DNA of 45,233 nt from a bacterium (GTDB taxonomy: Bacteria > Myxococcota_A > Bradymonadia > UBA7976 > UBA1532), in contig JAUHXC010000068.1 of the NCBI GenBank assembly GCA_030427205.1, positions 1 to 45,233 of the forward strand, in the 5' to 3' direction. The notes under the pieces are model-generated. The model was not told the origin of the DNA. It saw only the letters and a list, made by a program, of their open reading frames with translations, and searched no databases. A program made the translations under genes and the position numbers. Shown in pieces: positions 7,757 to 23,639 of this stretch; within the stretch, counting starts at the first letter, position 1, and each line of letters begins with the position of its first letter.

Positions 7757-10700
7757 TCAGGGCGGAGCGGCGCTCTCTACCCCACCGCGCATCGCCGCGA
7801 GCTGCGCGCTCGCCGCCCGCGCCCAGCGGGTCTCGACCTCGGCTTCGGTGGCGCGGCGCTCGGCCGCCGCGAAGTGATCCATCGCCCGGGTCCGGGCGGC
7901 TTCGATCGCCGCCGCGTCCGCCCCGTCCATCAGCTCGGCGTGCCGCGCGTGCAGCTGCCCGCGGCGGCAGTCGGCCGCCACCAACCAGCGATCCACCGCC
8001 GGCTCGACCACCCGGGCGTAGGCCCCGTCGACGGCGCCGACCGCGTCGGCGAGCGCCGGTCCGGCCGGCGGGTGGTCCATGAACGCCCGAAAACGCACCT
8101 CTGCCATACGGAAGCGGGCCTCGGCCACCGCCTCGGCCAGCGGACCGTCGGCGGGCAGGGCGGCGATGGGCTCGAAGGCGGCGACGGCTTCGTCGACGCG
8201 GGCGCCGACGAGCAGCGCGTTGGCCTGGGTGAGCCGGCAATCCACCGCCTCGGCGCCCTCGCCCAGCGGCGCGCAGCCCAGCAATGGCCCGTCGATCAGC
8301 GCCAGGGCCTCGTCGACCTGCCCCGCGGCGGCTTCCTGCTCGGCGAGCCGGACCAGCGTGGTCGCCCGCTCGCCGGGGCCCTCGATGGGCGTCTTCACGT
8401 CGTCGAGCGCCATGCGCCACGCGGCGGCGGCCTCGGCCGGGTCGCCCTTGGCGGCGTAGGCCATCGCCAGCAACCGCGCCTGACGGCGGGCCAGCTTCGC
8501 GCCGCCGAGCCCGCGGAAGTAGCTCGTCGCCTGCCGCCGGCCGCCGGGCAGGTGGGTATAGGCCAGGGTCAGGCCGTCGAAGGCCTGGGGGCGGAAGTGC
8601 CGCGCGGCCTCGGAGGCCTGTCGAACGGCCTCCAGGAGCCGCTGGAAGGCATCCACCGCGTCATCGAAGCGATCGAGGGCCCCGTAGACATAGCCCAGCT
8701 GGAACTGGGCGTAGCGGGCCAGCAGCGGGTCCGAGGCGGCGGTCAGCGCTTCGAAATGCGGCAGCGCCTCGGCCGGTCGATCGGCGGCGAAGGCGTGCTC
8801 GGCGACGGCCAGCCGGGCGCGCTGGGCGTAGGGGCTGTCGGGGAAGCGCTCGAGCAGCGCCCTCAGGTGCCCCAGGCCGTCGGCGCGCCGGCCGGCGCTC
8901 ATCAGCCCATGGCCCAGCGCGGCGAGCAGCCAGTCGTCGGCGGGCGCGGCGTCGAGCAGCTGCTCGTAGGCGACGATCGCGTCGCCGTAGGCCGGCACCG
9001 GCGGGGCGGGCGCGGCGTCCCGCGCGCCTTTGACGAAGTCGCCGCTGGCCTGCTCGTAATGGGCCAGCGCCTGCTCGTAGGCCGCGTTGGCCTCGGTCCA
9101 TTCGAGGTCGCCGATGCGCCGCAGCAGGGCCACCCGGGCGCCGTCGGTCTCGTCGAGCGCGGCCAGGGCGGCCCGGGCGTCGGAGATGCGCTGACGGCGG
9201 GCGTCGGGGCGCTCGGCGGCGTTGACCGCCCCGGCGGGCAGCGGCAGGACGGCGAGGTCGTCGGCGCTCTTGAGACGGGGCGGCGTCGGCCGCGGGCGCA
9301 GCGTGCCGGTGAGGCCGTCGAGCACCTCCTGGCTCCAGGTCGGCGCCTCTTCGGGGGCCGGGGCCGCCGGCATCGTCGCCGGCACCGGCCGCGGGGGCAG
9401 TGGCTGCAGCGGGAAGGGCCGGTCGATCCACATGCTGGCGGCGAGCGAGCCGACGCCGATGACCGCCAGCATGCCGCTGAGCAGCAGCACCCGGCGGGAC
9501 GACGGCCGCTGCTGCAGCATCTCCCGGGGCACCTGCACCGTCGCCGGCGCGTCGACCGACAGCCGCGGCGGGCGGGCGCCGAGGGCGCGGTCGATGGAGG
9601 GGTGTTTGCCGTGGCCCGGCGGGTCGCTGAGGGGTGCCCCGGCCCGCGGCGGACCGCTGGAGACGGTGAGCGCCCGCGAGCGCGGCACGTCGAGCCCGGC
9701 CGGGTGGCCGAAGGGGTCGGGGCCGTCGCCGATCTCGCCGAGGGGGCCCATCGCGTCGAGCGCGTCGAGCCCGAGCGGCGGGCCGAGCGGCTCGAGGTCG
9801 AGGGACGGCAGCGGGCCGCTGGGATAGCTCAGATCGGCGCCGAGCGAGGCGTCGAGCAGCAGCCGGCGCACGTCGTCGGCGGTACCGGGCCGGTCGGCGG
9901 GATCTTTCGCCATCAGCCGGTAGATCAGGGCGTCGAGCGTCGGCGGCACGTCCAGCCCGGGGAACTTCTTCAGCAGCGAGGGCACCGGGTCGTGCCCGTG
10001 CTTGTAGGCGATCGCGGTGCCGCTGCCGCCGTACGGGCGGTGGCCGCTGAGCATCTCGAAGAGCACCAGCCCCACCGCGTAGAGGTCGGCCCGGTGGTCG
10101 GAGGGCTTGCCCAGCACCTGCTCGGGCGAGATGTACTCCGGGGTGCCGAAGACGATGCCGGTCTTGGTCAGCCGGGCGGTGTCGAAGTCGCTCTTGGCGA
10201 TGCCGAAGTCGAGCAGCCGTACGAAGAGCCGGCCGCCGCGCACCTCGAGCATGACGTTGTCGGGCTTGATGTCGCGGTGCACGATGCCCGCCCGGTGGGC
10301 CTCGGAGAGCGCGTCGAGGATCTGGTCGGCGATGCGGATGGCGGTGTCGACCGGCAGCGGGCGGTTCTCGATGTGCACCGCGAGCGGCTCGCCGTTGACG
10401 TACTCCATCGCGATGAAGAGCTTGCGGTCGACGGTGCGGCCGAAGTCGAAGAGCGTGACGATGTGCGGGTGGCGCAGCTGGCTGATCGCGCGGGCCTCGT
10501 TGAAGAAGCGGCGCTCGGTATCGGGGTCGTTGGAGAGCTCCTTGGGCAGCACCTTGAGCGCGACGGAGCGGTCGAGCATCTTCTGGCGCGCTTTGTAGAC
10601 CACGCCCATGCCGCCGGTCGCGATCTGGGCGACGACCTCGTAGCGGTCGGCGACGGTGGTGCCGATGAGGTTGCCCGCGTGGCCGTGCCCCGGCTCCTGC

Positions 10701-10777
10701 AGCTCGGCGCCGTCGCGGGCGCAGAACGTCTCGCCTTCGTCGTAGCGGGTATGGCAGACGGGACAGAAGCGGTGCAC
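7757..10777 (-). CDS. Transmembrane Ser/Thr protein kinase with N-terminal zinc-ribbon and C-terminal TPR-like region
   Basis: The 1006-aa product starts at GTG 10775-10777 with GGAG 5 nt upstream. Residues 4-23 form a ribbon (CPVC, then C19 and a DG). Residues 46-310 are a PknB-type kinase: GGMGVVY glycine loop, Lys75 in VALKVL, HRD at 167-169, KPDN, DFG at 190-192, and GTPEYISPEQ. The kinase is followed by a Pro-rich cytoplasmic linker, one membrane helix (about 429-449), and about 550 residues of helical TPR-like repeats outside (for example HYEQASGDF, AYGDAIVAYEQLLDAAP, AQFQLGYVYGALDRFDDAVD). The layout fits the myxobacterial Hanks-type kinases that sense envelope or extracellular signals through repeats. 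All catalytic motifs are intact. The gene is preceded by a promoter-like site at 10831-10858. Confidence 0.93.
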   Translation of the reverse strand: MHRFCPVCHTRYDEGETFCARDGAELQEPGHGHAGNLIGTTVADRYEVVAQIATGGMGVVYKARQKMLDRSVALKVLPKELSNDPDTERRFFNEARAISQLRHPHIVTLFDFGRTVDRKLFIAMEYVNGEPLAVHIENRPLPVDTAIRIADQILDALSEAHRAGIVHRDIKPDNVMLEVRGGRLFVRLLDFGIAKSDFDTARLTKTGIVFGTPEYISPEQVLGKPSDHRADLYAVGLVLFEMLSGHRPYGGSGTAIAYKHGHDPVPSLLKKFPGLDVPPTLDALIYRLMAKDPADRPGTADDVRRLLLDASLGADLSYPSGPLPSLDLEPLGPPLGLDALDAMGPLGEIGDGPDPFGHPAGLDVPRSRALTVSSGPPRAGAPLSDPPGHGKHPSIDRALGARPPRLSVDAPATVQVPREMLQQRPSSRRVLLLSGMLAVIGVGSLAASMWIDRPFPLQPLPPRPVPATMPAAPAPEEAPTWSQEVLDGLTGTLRPRPTPPRLKSADDLAVLPLPAGAVNAAERPDARRQRISDARAALAALDETDGARVALLRRIGDLEWTEANAAYEQALAHYEQASGDFVKGARDAAPAPPVPAYGDAIVAYEQLLDAAPADDWLLAALGHGLMSAGRRADGLGHLRALLERFPDSPYAQRARLAVAEHAFAADRPAEALPHFEALTAASDPLLARYAQFQLGYVYGALDRFDDAVDAFQRLLEAVRQASEAARHFRPQAFDGLTLAYTHLPGGRRQATSYFRGLGGAKLARRQARLLAMAYAAKGDPAEAAAAWRMALDDVKTPIEGPGERATTLVRLAEQEAAAGQVDEALALIDGPLLGCAPLGEGAEAVDCRLTQANALLVGARVDEAVAAFEPIAALPADGPLAEAVAEARFRMAEVRFRAFMDHPPAGPALADAVGAVDGAYARVVEPAVDRWLVAADCRRGQLHARHAELMDGADAAAIEAARTRAMDHFAAAERRATEAEVETRWARAASAQLAAMRGGVESAAPP

Positions 10778-10830
10778 GCAGACTCCAGAGGTCCGCCGGC
10801 GCTCCCCCAGCGCAGAGTCGGCCTCGGCTG

Positions 10831-10858
10831 ATTATACGGCTTTCGCTCGGGATGTCCC
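10831..10858 (-). promoter_or_regulatory. Sigma-70-like promoter for the Ser/Thr kinase gene
   Basis: On the minus strand a consensus -10 TATAAT lies at 10836-10831. It is separated by 16 nt from GGGACA (10858-10853), which matches the -35 consensus TTGACA at four of six bases. It is 53 nt before the GTG start at 10777. A full TATAAT is rare by chance in sequence this GC-rich. The next gene upstream on this strand ends at 10897, so the promoter sits in a 119-nt gap. Confidence 0.6.
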
Positions 10859-10896
10859 GCTTCGGTTCGCGGCGGATGCGCCGGGCGACCGGGCGG

Positions 10897-11340
10897 TCAG
10901 CTGACGATCACCCGCCGCGCGCCCCGGGCGCGCAGCCAGTCGGCGAGCCGCGGGCCGACGTCTCCCTGAACCGCCACTGTCGTCTCTTCGAGGCGGGCGC
11001 CGGTGCCGAGGGCCTTGCGGGCGGCGGCGGCCAGGGCCCGGCGCTCACGCTCGGGCAGGTCGTCGAGGCCTTCGATCAGGGTCACGGTGCGCCCGCCGCG
11101 GCCCTTGCGGGTGCGGCGCACGATCAGCTTGCCCAACGCGGAGAGGTCGGCGGCGGTGGCGCCGGAGGGCTCTGCGGGGGAGGGCTCGGCAGGGGAGGGC
11201 TCTGCGGCGGAGGGCTCTGCGGCAGCGGACCCGCTCGGCGCCAGGCCGCTCGCCCGCAGCAGGTCGCCGAACGAGCCGCCGAAGCCGGCGCCGTCGACCG
11301 CCGGGCGGGACTTCTCACGGTTCTTCTTGCGGCGCCCCAT
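10897..11340 (-). CDS. SUI1/eIF1 (YciH-like) family protein
   Basis: The 147-aa product starts at the ATG at 11340, which overlaps the upstream stop in the coupling sequence TGATG. Residues 1-12 are very basic (MGRRKKNREKSR). Residues about 38-60 carry EPS-rich pentapeptide repeats (AAEPS, PAEPS), encoded by four 15-bp DNA repeats. Residues 75-147 match SUI1: VTLIEGLDDLP, GTGARLEETTVAVQGDVGPR and a terminal ARGARRVIVS, the usual end of YciH proteins. The family binds the small ribosomal subunit and influences start-codon choice; YciH itself has been linked to repression of translation under stress. Its placement at the end of a redox operon is unexpected. Confidence 0.88.
   Translation of the reverse strand: MGRRKKNREKSRPAVDGAGFGGSFGDLLRASGLAPSGSAAAEPSAAEPSPAEPSPAEPSGATAADLSALGKLIVRRTRKGRGGRTVTLIEGLDDLPERERRALAAAARKALGTGARLEETTVAVQGDVGPRLADWLRARGARRVIVS
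11164..11223. repeat. Four 15-bp tandem repeats inside the SUI1-like gene
   Basis: Units at 11164-11178, 11179-11193, 11194-11208 and 11209-11223 share GGAGGGCTC; the last two are identical. Each 15-bp unit adds five residues of the form (A/P)AEPS to the linker. Because the unit is a multiple of three, copy number can change without breaking the frame. Confidence 0.85.
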
Positions 11341-11672
11341 CAGCTCGCGGCGGCCTTGCGCTTGCGGCGGTCGAGGAAGAAGAGCAGCCCGGCCAGGCCC
11401 AACAGCCCGCCGGCCGCCGGCCCCGCGCCGTCGATGATGCCCAGCTCGAAGGTCTCGCGCCACTCGGTGCCCGGCTTGGGGTCGCCGAAGTCGTCGAAGC
11501 ACTTGCCGTCGGTGCAGGCGTCGTCCTCGCCGCCGCAGTCGGCGGCGGTGGCGCAGCTCAGGTGCTCCTCGGGCGGGATCTCGGTCCGGGTGGCGAAGTG
11601 CATGCCGCTGGCGGCCCAATAGCCCAGGACGCCGAGCGCGAGGACCACGCAGATGGCGGCGCCGGCCCTCAC
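11340..11672 (-). CDS. Small membrane protein with paired cysteines
   Basis: The 110-aa product starts at GTG 11672, which overlaps the stop of the YceI gene in GTGA, so translation is probably coupled. The open frame reaches 11813, but only as an out-of-frame overlap with YceI. Residues 3-20 are a hydrophobic N-terminal helix. A Cys-rich stretch follows (CATAADC, DDACTDGKC), then a second hydrophobic segment GGLLGLAGLLFFL followed by DRRKRKAAAS. The Arg/Lys end after a helix looks a little like a MYXO-CTERM tail but lacks the preceding GC motif. The function is unknown; a membrane helper of the operon is inferred from position. Confidence 0.7.
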   Translation of the reverse strand: MRAGAAICVVLALGVLGYWAASGMHFATRTEIPPEEHLSCATAADCGGEDDACTDGKCFDDFGDPKPGTEWRETFELGIIDGAGPAAGGLLGLAGLLFFLDRRKRKAAAS

Positions 11673-12250
11673 TTGGCGACGCCCTTGAGCTGCACCTTGA
11701 CGTCGATGGTCTCGCCGACCTTGTTGCCGACGACGCCCTGCTTGCCCTTGACGGCGTAGTCGGCCAGCTTCACCTGAAAGGCGGTCTCGACCTTGACCTT
11801 GTCGCCCTTCCACTTCAGCGTCGCCGGCGCGGTCAGTTCAGTGGTCACCCCGCGCAGGGTGAACTTACCGGCGACCTCGACCTTGGCTTCCTTGATCGCG
11901 TCGCCGGTGGGGGCCTCGACGATCTTGACCGCGGTCACCTCGAAGGTGATCTCGGGGTGGTTGGCGGCGTCGAGCCACTCTTCGCCCTTGAGGTGGTCGT
12001 CGCGCTGAGCGTTGCCCGACTTCATCGACGCCACCGGCATCTTGATGGTGCCCTTGATGCTCGTCAGGTCGTCGAAGTCGATGGTCAGCGCGCCCTCGCC
12101 GTCGGCGGTGCCGACGATCTTCTCGACGGGCGCGTCGCTGATCCAGTCGGCCTGGCCCTTGACGGCCAGCGACTTGGGCGCGGCGAGCGCGCTGCCGGCG
12201 ACGAACATCAGGGCGGCGGTGAGGGTGGCGCGGATTGCGGTGTGCTTCAC
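11669..12250 (-). CDS. YceI family periplasmic lipocalin-like protein
   Basis: The 193-aa product has a GTG start with GAGGAGA about 6 nt upstream. The signal peptide ends ALA (residues 1-23), so the protein is exported. The mature chain shows the YceI pattern: LTIDFDDLTSIKGTIKMPVA, NAQRDDHLKGEEWLDAANHP, ITFEV and GKFTLRGVTTELTAPATLKW. YceI proteins form an eight-stranded lipocalin-like barrel that binds long isoprenoid chains. They often sit beside cytochrome or quinone genes, as here after a haem-c barrel and a Rieske gene. The length is typical for the family. Confidence 0.93.
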   Translation of the reverse strand: MKHTAIRATLTAALMFVAGSALAAPKSLAVKGQADWISDAPVEKIVGTADGEGALTIDFDDLTSIKGTIKMPVASMKSGNAQRDDHLKGEEWLDAANHPEITFEVTAVKIVEAPTGDAIKEAKVEVAGKFTLRGVTTELTAPATLKWKGDKVKVETAFQVKLADYAVKGKQGVVGNKVGETIDVKVQLKGVAK

Positions 12251-12286
12251 GGGGTTCTCCTCGTCGGTGAAGGCGTCCGGCTCGGG

Positions 12287-13576
12287 TCAGTAGAAGAGGT
12301 GCAGCTGCACGGTCGGTTGGCCGAACAGGTAAGCGTCGGTCTTGACGATGCGGTATTCAGGGCGGATCTCCACCAGGGGCACGGGGAAGATCTCCAGCCC
12401 CAGCACCGCCTGCAGCGCGGTCGCCGGGTCGCCCTCGCCGAAGGTGGTCCGGGCGCGCTCGAATCGGGCGGCGACGGCGACGGGCGCCCACGGGGCCCAG
12501 CTGGCGCCGAAGAGCCCGTTGAAGGTGCGGTAGTCGCCGGCGAAGGTGCTCCATGCGACCTCGCCGTGCAGCTCGAGGCCGCCGTGCAGGCCCACCGCGG
12601 CGAAGCCGTCGACCCGCGTGAAGTCGCCGCTGGTGAAGAGCGAGGCGCCGATCCAGGTGTTGATCACCGTCGGCGCGACCGGCTCGGCGTCGAAGTCGTC
12701 GCCGAAGTCATCGCCGAACTCGTCGTCGCCGAACTCGTCCTCCGCGGCGGCGTCGGCGCCGCCGAAGACCAGCTGCGGCAGGAACATCACCCGGGCGTTG
12801 AGGGCCACCGGCCACAGCTCGGCGCCGCGCTCGGCGCCGGCGTTGATCGCCTCGTCGAGGTTGCCGCCGCTGCCCTGTACGCCGCCCACTTCGCTGCGGA
12901 ACCACGAGACGGGCTGGTAGCTCAGCTCGGCGCCCCAATCGGCGTAGTTGGGCGCGATCACCGGCGCCCGGCGCTCGGCGGCGTCACCGCGGATGTAGAT
13001 CGTATGGTCGTCGCGGCGCACGCCGACGCTGGGCTGGATCATGCCCGCCCGCAGCGTCGGCAGCGTCGGGTCGGGCTGGTATTGCACCGCCGCGTCGAAG
13101 CAGCTCTGGCCGGGGTAGGTCGGGTCGCAGACCTCGCCCTGGTCGATCGTCTTGGGGCCGACGGTGTAGCTGCCGTAGACCCACAGCCCCTCCATCGGGT
13201 TGAGGCCGATGTAGGGCTGCAGCTGCATCGGCAGCACGACGATGTCGGGCTCGACGATCTCGGTCTCGCCGGGCGGGATCTCCGGCGCGCCGAGGCGCAC
13301 CATCTGGATGCGCACGTCGGCCCCGAGGGTCAGCAGGTCGTCGAAGAGCGCGTTGTGCAGCGGCACGGGGTACTTCACGAAGCCGACGTCGTCCATCGAC
13401 TCGAAGCCGATGCTGTTGCGCAGGCCGCCGCCCGTCGGGTTGACGTGGCAGGTGGTGCACGGCGAGCCGGCGGTCACCGAGAAGCGGGGCACGGCCTCGG
13501 CGGCGCCCGGCGCGAGCCAGGCGGCGAGGCCGATCAGCGCCGCGCCGGTCGCCGACGTGCGGAGAGCACGCCTCAC
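12287..13576 (-). CDS. Outer-membrane beta-barrel-like protein with one c-type haem motif
   Basis: The 429-aa product starts at GTG 13576, overlapping the Rieske stop (GTGA); the frame continues upstream only as an antisense-style shadow. The signal peptide ends AEA at about residue 28. C40-T-T-C43-H44 is a CxxCH haem-attachment site in PCTTCHVNPTGGGLRNSIG, a motif seen at the N-terminus of barrel proteins near cytochromes in several phyla. The rest is an alternating, aromatic-rich beta pattern ending VQLHLFY, the usual aromatic end of outer-membrane barrels. An acidic loop with DDEFGDDFGDDFD-type repeats lies near residues 285-300. It may pass electrons across or to the outer membrane. Confidence 0.8.
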   Translation of the reverse strand: MRRALRTSATGAALIGLAAWLAPGAAEAVPRFSVTAGSPCTTCHVNPTGGGLRNSIGFESMDDVGFVKYPVPLHNALFDDLLTLGADVRIQMVRLGAPEIPPGETEIVEPDIVVLPMQLQPYIGLNPMEGLWVYGSYTVGPKTIDQGEVCDPTYPGQSCFDAAVQYQPDPTLPTLRAGMIQPSVGVRRDDHTIYIRGDAAERRAPVIAPNYADWGAELSYQPVSWFRSEVGGVQGSGGNLDEAINAGAERGAELWPVALNARVMFLPQLVFGGADAAAEDEFGDDEFGDDFGDDFDAEPVAPTVINTWIGASLFTSGDFTRVDGFAAVGLHGGLELHGEVAWSTFAGDYRTFNGLFGASWAPWAPVAVAARFERARTTFGEGDPATALQAVLGLEIFPVPLVEIRPEYRIVKTDAYLFGQPTVQLHLFY

Positions 13577-14103
13577 CGGCCCTGCTCCGTCAGCGCGGCC
13601 GCGAGGGCCGCCACGTCGGCCGCGGTGCCGATGCGCACCAGCCCCTGCCCGGTGGCCGGGTCGAACTCGACGTCGTAGGCGGCGATACCCCGCGGGCTGG
13701 GGCCCGCCTGCAGCGCGCCGTCGCTGGCGAAGACCGAGTTGTGGCAGACGCAGATGAGCTGCTGCGCCGGCTGGTCCCAGACCCCGACGGGGGTCCGCAT
13801 GTCGCAGAAGGTATGGGGGCAGATGCGCTCGAGGGCCAGCACGCTGTCCTGGGCGTTGCGCACCAGCAGCACCGGCGCCGGGTCGCCATCGGTCTCGATG
13901 TCGATGGGCAGCGTGGCGCCGATCTCGGCCAGCGCGGAGAAGTCGCCCTGGTTGATGTCGAACGCCAGCTCGCCCGCGCCGGTCTGGTTGTAGACCTCGC
14001 TGAACGTGCAGCCGGTCTGGGCCAGCGCCGCCGCGCAGCCGCAGGCGGCCATGCCGCACAAGAACCCGCGGCGGTCGATGCCGCCGCGTCCGTCACGCTT
14101 CAT
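13573..14103 (-). CDS. Tat-exported Rieske [2Fe-2S] protein, bc1-type cluster site
   Basis: The 176-aa product has ATG at 14103. RRGFLCG near residues 11-17 is a twin-arginine signal. Cluster ligands are C95/H97 (CPHTFC) and C118/H121 (CVCHNS). The extra cysteines C100 and C120 occupy the positions of the structural disulfide of bc1/b6f Rieske proteins (CTHLGC ... CPCHGS). No oxygenase-type domain follows, and no cytochrome b gene is in the window, so a conventional bc1 complex is not shown. It is the first gene of a coupled operon with the haem-c barrel, which is consistent with electron transfer between the two. Confidence 0.9.
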   Translation of the reverse strand: MKRDGRGGIDRRGFLCGMAACGCAAALAQTGCTFSEVYNQTGAGELAFDINQGDFSALAEIGATLPIDIETDGDPAPVLLVRNAQDSVLALERICPHTFCDMRTPVGVWDQPAQQLICVCHNSVFASDGALQAGPSPRGIAAYDVEFDPATGQGLVRIGTAADVAALAAALTEQGR

Positions 14104-14196
14104 GCGCTCACTCCGCCGTCTGCCATGGGCCAGCGGCCCCCGGCGAGACGTTACCCGATGTGAGCGGTCGGCGCGACAACCGGGCCGGGGGCGGGC

Positions 14197-21870
<7,674 letters not shown>

Positions 21871-21971
21871 GTCTACTCCCCAGCGAGGTGGTGCCGGGGA
21901 CTCTAGCGGCCGGACATATGTGGAAACAATGGAGGATTTGGGGACATCTGACGACAAATGGTTCAGGTATC

Positions 21972-21997
21972 GGATCACCCGATCGGATCACCCGATC
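21972..21997. repeat. 13-bp direct tandem repeat (two exact copies)
   Basis: GGATCACCCGATC occurs at 21972-21984 and again at 21985-21997. It lies upstream of the -35-like element of the giant gene. Direct repeats at that position could be sites for an activator binding as a dimer, but no regulator can be named. Confidence 0.6.
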
Positions 21998-22115
21998 GAG
22001 GCGACGGGCGCCAGCGCGCACGATGTGAACGCGCCGATCGCGATGCCGGGCACGATGATGCTGCGGGAGGATGGCGCCGGTGGATCGCGCCGCGGAATGA
22101 CGACGCTCGGGGGAT

Positions 22116-22139
22116 GGCCGGCGCGGGCGCGCGCCGGTC
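22116..22139 (-). terminator. Hairpin downstream of frr, probable transcript end of the rpsB operon
   Basis: Positions 22116-22125 pair with 22130-22139 (10 pairs, one G-T) around a 4-nt loop. It lies about 34 nt past the frr stop. No U-tract follows on the minus strand, so it may only stabilise the RNA end or act with Rho. Confidence 0.45.
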
Positions 22140-22172
22140 GAGCGCGGGGGGCTGGGGGGCCGCGGGGGCGGC

Positions 22173-22730
22173 TCAGATCTCCATCAACTCGGTGGACTTC
22201 TTCTCGATGATCGCGTCGATCTTGTCCACCGCTTCCTTGGTCATCTCGTCGACCTTCTTCTTGGCGCGGTGCAGATCGTCCTCGGTGATCTCTTTGTCCT
22301 TCTCGAGCTGATCGAACATCGAGTTGGCGTCCCGCCGGGCGTTGCGCACCGAGATCTTGGCGTTCTCGCCCGACTCGCCGACCTGCTTGACCTTCTTCTT
22401 GCGCGACTCCTCGGTGAGGGCCGGGATGTCGATGCGGATCAGCGTGCCGTCGTTATTGGGGTTGAGCCCCAGGTTGGCCGTCTGGATCGCCCGCTCGATC
22501 TCCTTGAGCATGTTCTTCTCCCACGGCTTGATCGTGATCTGCCGGGGATCGGGCGTCTGCAGGTTGGCGACCTGATTGAGCGGGGTCGGCACGCCGTAGT
22601 AGGGCACCTTGACCGAGTCGAGCACGTTCACGTTCGCCCGCCCGGTGCGCACCCGAGCCAGCTCGCGCCTGAGCGCGGCGTAGGCGTTGTCGAAGTTCTG
22701 CGTCAGCTCGTCGTAGATCTCGTTTTCCAT
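22173..22730 (-). CDS. frr: Ribosome recycling factor
   Basis: The 185-aa product has the standard RRF length, and its ATG at 22730 gives the usual MENEIYDELTQNFDNAYAAL start. It contains the conserved LRTGRAN-type segment (LARVRTGRANVNVLDSVKV), PLNQVANLQTPDPRQITIKP, GLNPNNDGTLIRIDIPALTE and the terminal helix with VRNARRDAN and DEMTKEAVDKIDAI. With EF-G it splits the post-termination ribosome into subunits in the cytoplasm. It is the last gene of rpsB-tsf-pyrH-frr, 112 nt after pyrH. Nothing unusual is seen. Confidence 0.98.
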   Translation of the reverse strand: MENEIYDELTQNFDNAYAALRRELARVRTGRANVNVLDSVKVPYYGVPTPLNQVANLQTPDPRQITIKPWEKNMLKEIERAIQTANLGLNPNNDGTLIRIDIPALTEESRKKKVKQVGESGENAKISVRNARRDANSMFDQLEKDKEITEDDLHRAKKKVDEMTKEAVDKIDAIIEKKSTELMEI

Positions 22731-22842
22731 GCTCTGCCTGCCGAAGTTGCTGGACTGTCGGGCACACTAACACACCCCCTCCGGGGATGCGCAGCACTAC
22801 GGATACCGCGGGCCGGCGGGCGGTCGCGCGCCGGCGGCGGCG

Positions 22843-23556
22843 TCAGCAGATACGGGTGCCGATGGTCTCGCCCCGGGCGACCCGCACGATGTTGCCCGGG
22901 GTCTTGAGGTCGAAGACCACGATGGGCATGGCGTTCTCCCGGCACAGGCTGATGGCGGTGGCGTCCATCACCCGCAGGTTGCGCGACAGCACCTCGTCGT
23001 AGGTCAGCGTCTCGAACTTCTGCGCGTCGGGATGGGTCATCGGGTCGGCGTCGTAGATGCCGTCGACCTTGGTCGCCTTGAGCACCGCGTCGGCCCCGAT
23101 CTCGATCGCCCGCAGCGCGCCGGCGGTATCGGTGGTGAAGTAGGGGTTGCCGGTGCCCGCGGCGAAGACCACCACCCGGCCCTTCTCGAGGTGGCGCATC
23201 GCCCGGCGGCGGATGAACGGCTCGGCCACCTTGGGCATCTCGATCCCGCTCATCACCCGGGTGTGCATGCCCAGCTTCTCGAAGCCGTCCTGAATGGCCA
23301 GGCAGTTGATCGCCGTGGCGAGCATGCCCATGTAGTCGGCGCTGGTGCGGTCCATGCCCTTCGCGGCGCCGGCCACCCCGCGGAAGATGTTGCCGCCGCC
23401 GACGACGACCGCCAGCTCGATACCCATGGCGAGCACCTCGCGCACCTCGCCGCCGATGCGCTCCACCACGCCGGGCGAGATGCCGTACTCACCGTCGCCG
23501 ATGAGGGCTTCGCCGGAGAGCTTGAGCAGCAGGCGGCGGTGGGACTGGGTCGACAT
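22843..23556 (-). CDS. pyrH: UMP kinase
   Basis: The 237-aa product starts at ATG 23556, with GGAG a few bases upstream. It is the bacterial amino-acid-kinase-fold UMP kinase: LLKLSGEALIGDGEYGISP (phosphate binding), VVVGGGNIFRGVAGAAKGMD, ADYMGMLATAINCLAIQD, FAAGTGNPYFTTDTAGALRA and DGIYDADPMTHPDAQKFETL. It makes UDP from UMP and ATP, the first committed step to pyrimidine triphosphates. It is typically hexameric, activated by GTP and inhibited by UTP. The length and motifs are typical. It lies between tsf and frr as in most bacteria. Confidence 0.98.
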   Translation of the reverse strand: MSTQSHRRLLLKLSGEALIGDGEYGISPGVVERIGGEVREVLAMGIELAVVVGGGNIFRGVAGAAKGMDRTSADYMGMLATAINCLAIQDGFEKLGMHTRVMSGIEMPKVAEPFIRRRAMRHLEKGRVVVFAAGTGNPYFTTDTAGALRAIEIGADAVLKATKVDGIYDADPMTHPDAQKFETLTYDEVLSRNLRVMDATAISLCRENAMPIVVFDLKTPGNIVRVARGETIGTRIC

Positions 23557-23639
23557 GGGAGACTCCTTCGGATGGCGGGGCAGCGATCATGGCCCTTCGG
23601 GCCCGAGCGCCGAGCCCGAAGGAGAGGGGCTCGGGTCGG

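Larger units (their letters stand above)
21871..22172. other. 302-nt intergenic region between the giant gene and frr
   Basis: No gene is seen. The part next to the giant gene (about 21900-21960) is unusually AT-rich for this window and should hold its promoter: on the minus strand TTGTTT (21929-21924), an 18-nt spacer and TAGAGT (21905-21900), 29 nt before GTG. The middle holds a 13-bp tandem repeat (21972-21997). The frr side holds a GC-rich hairpin (22116-22139). Confidence 0.45.

Noticed and set aside
5613..8420. Open frame of 935 codons on the minus strand
   Set aside because: Antisense to the Sel1 and coiled-coil genes and the kinase end; no signal, site or motif.
7874..10831. Open frame of 985 codons on the plus strand
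   Set aside because: Antisense shadow of the Ser/Thr kinase gene, whose motifs are unambiguous.
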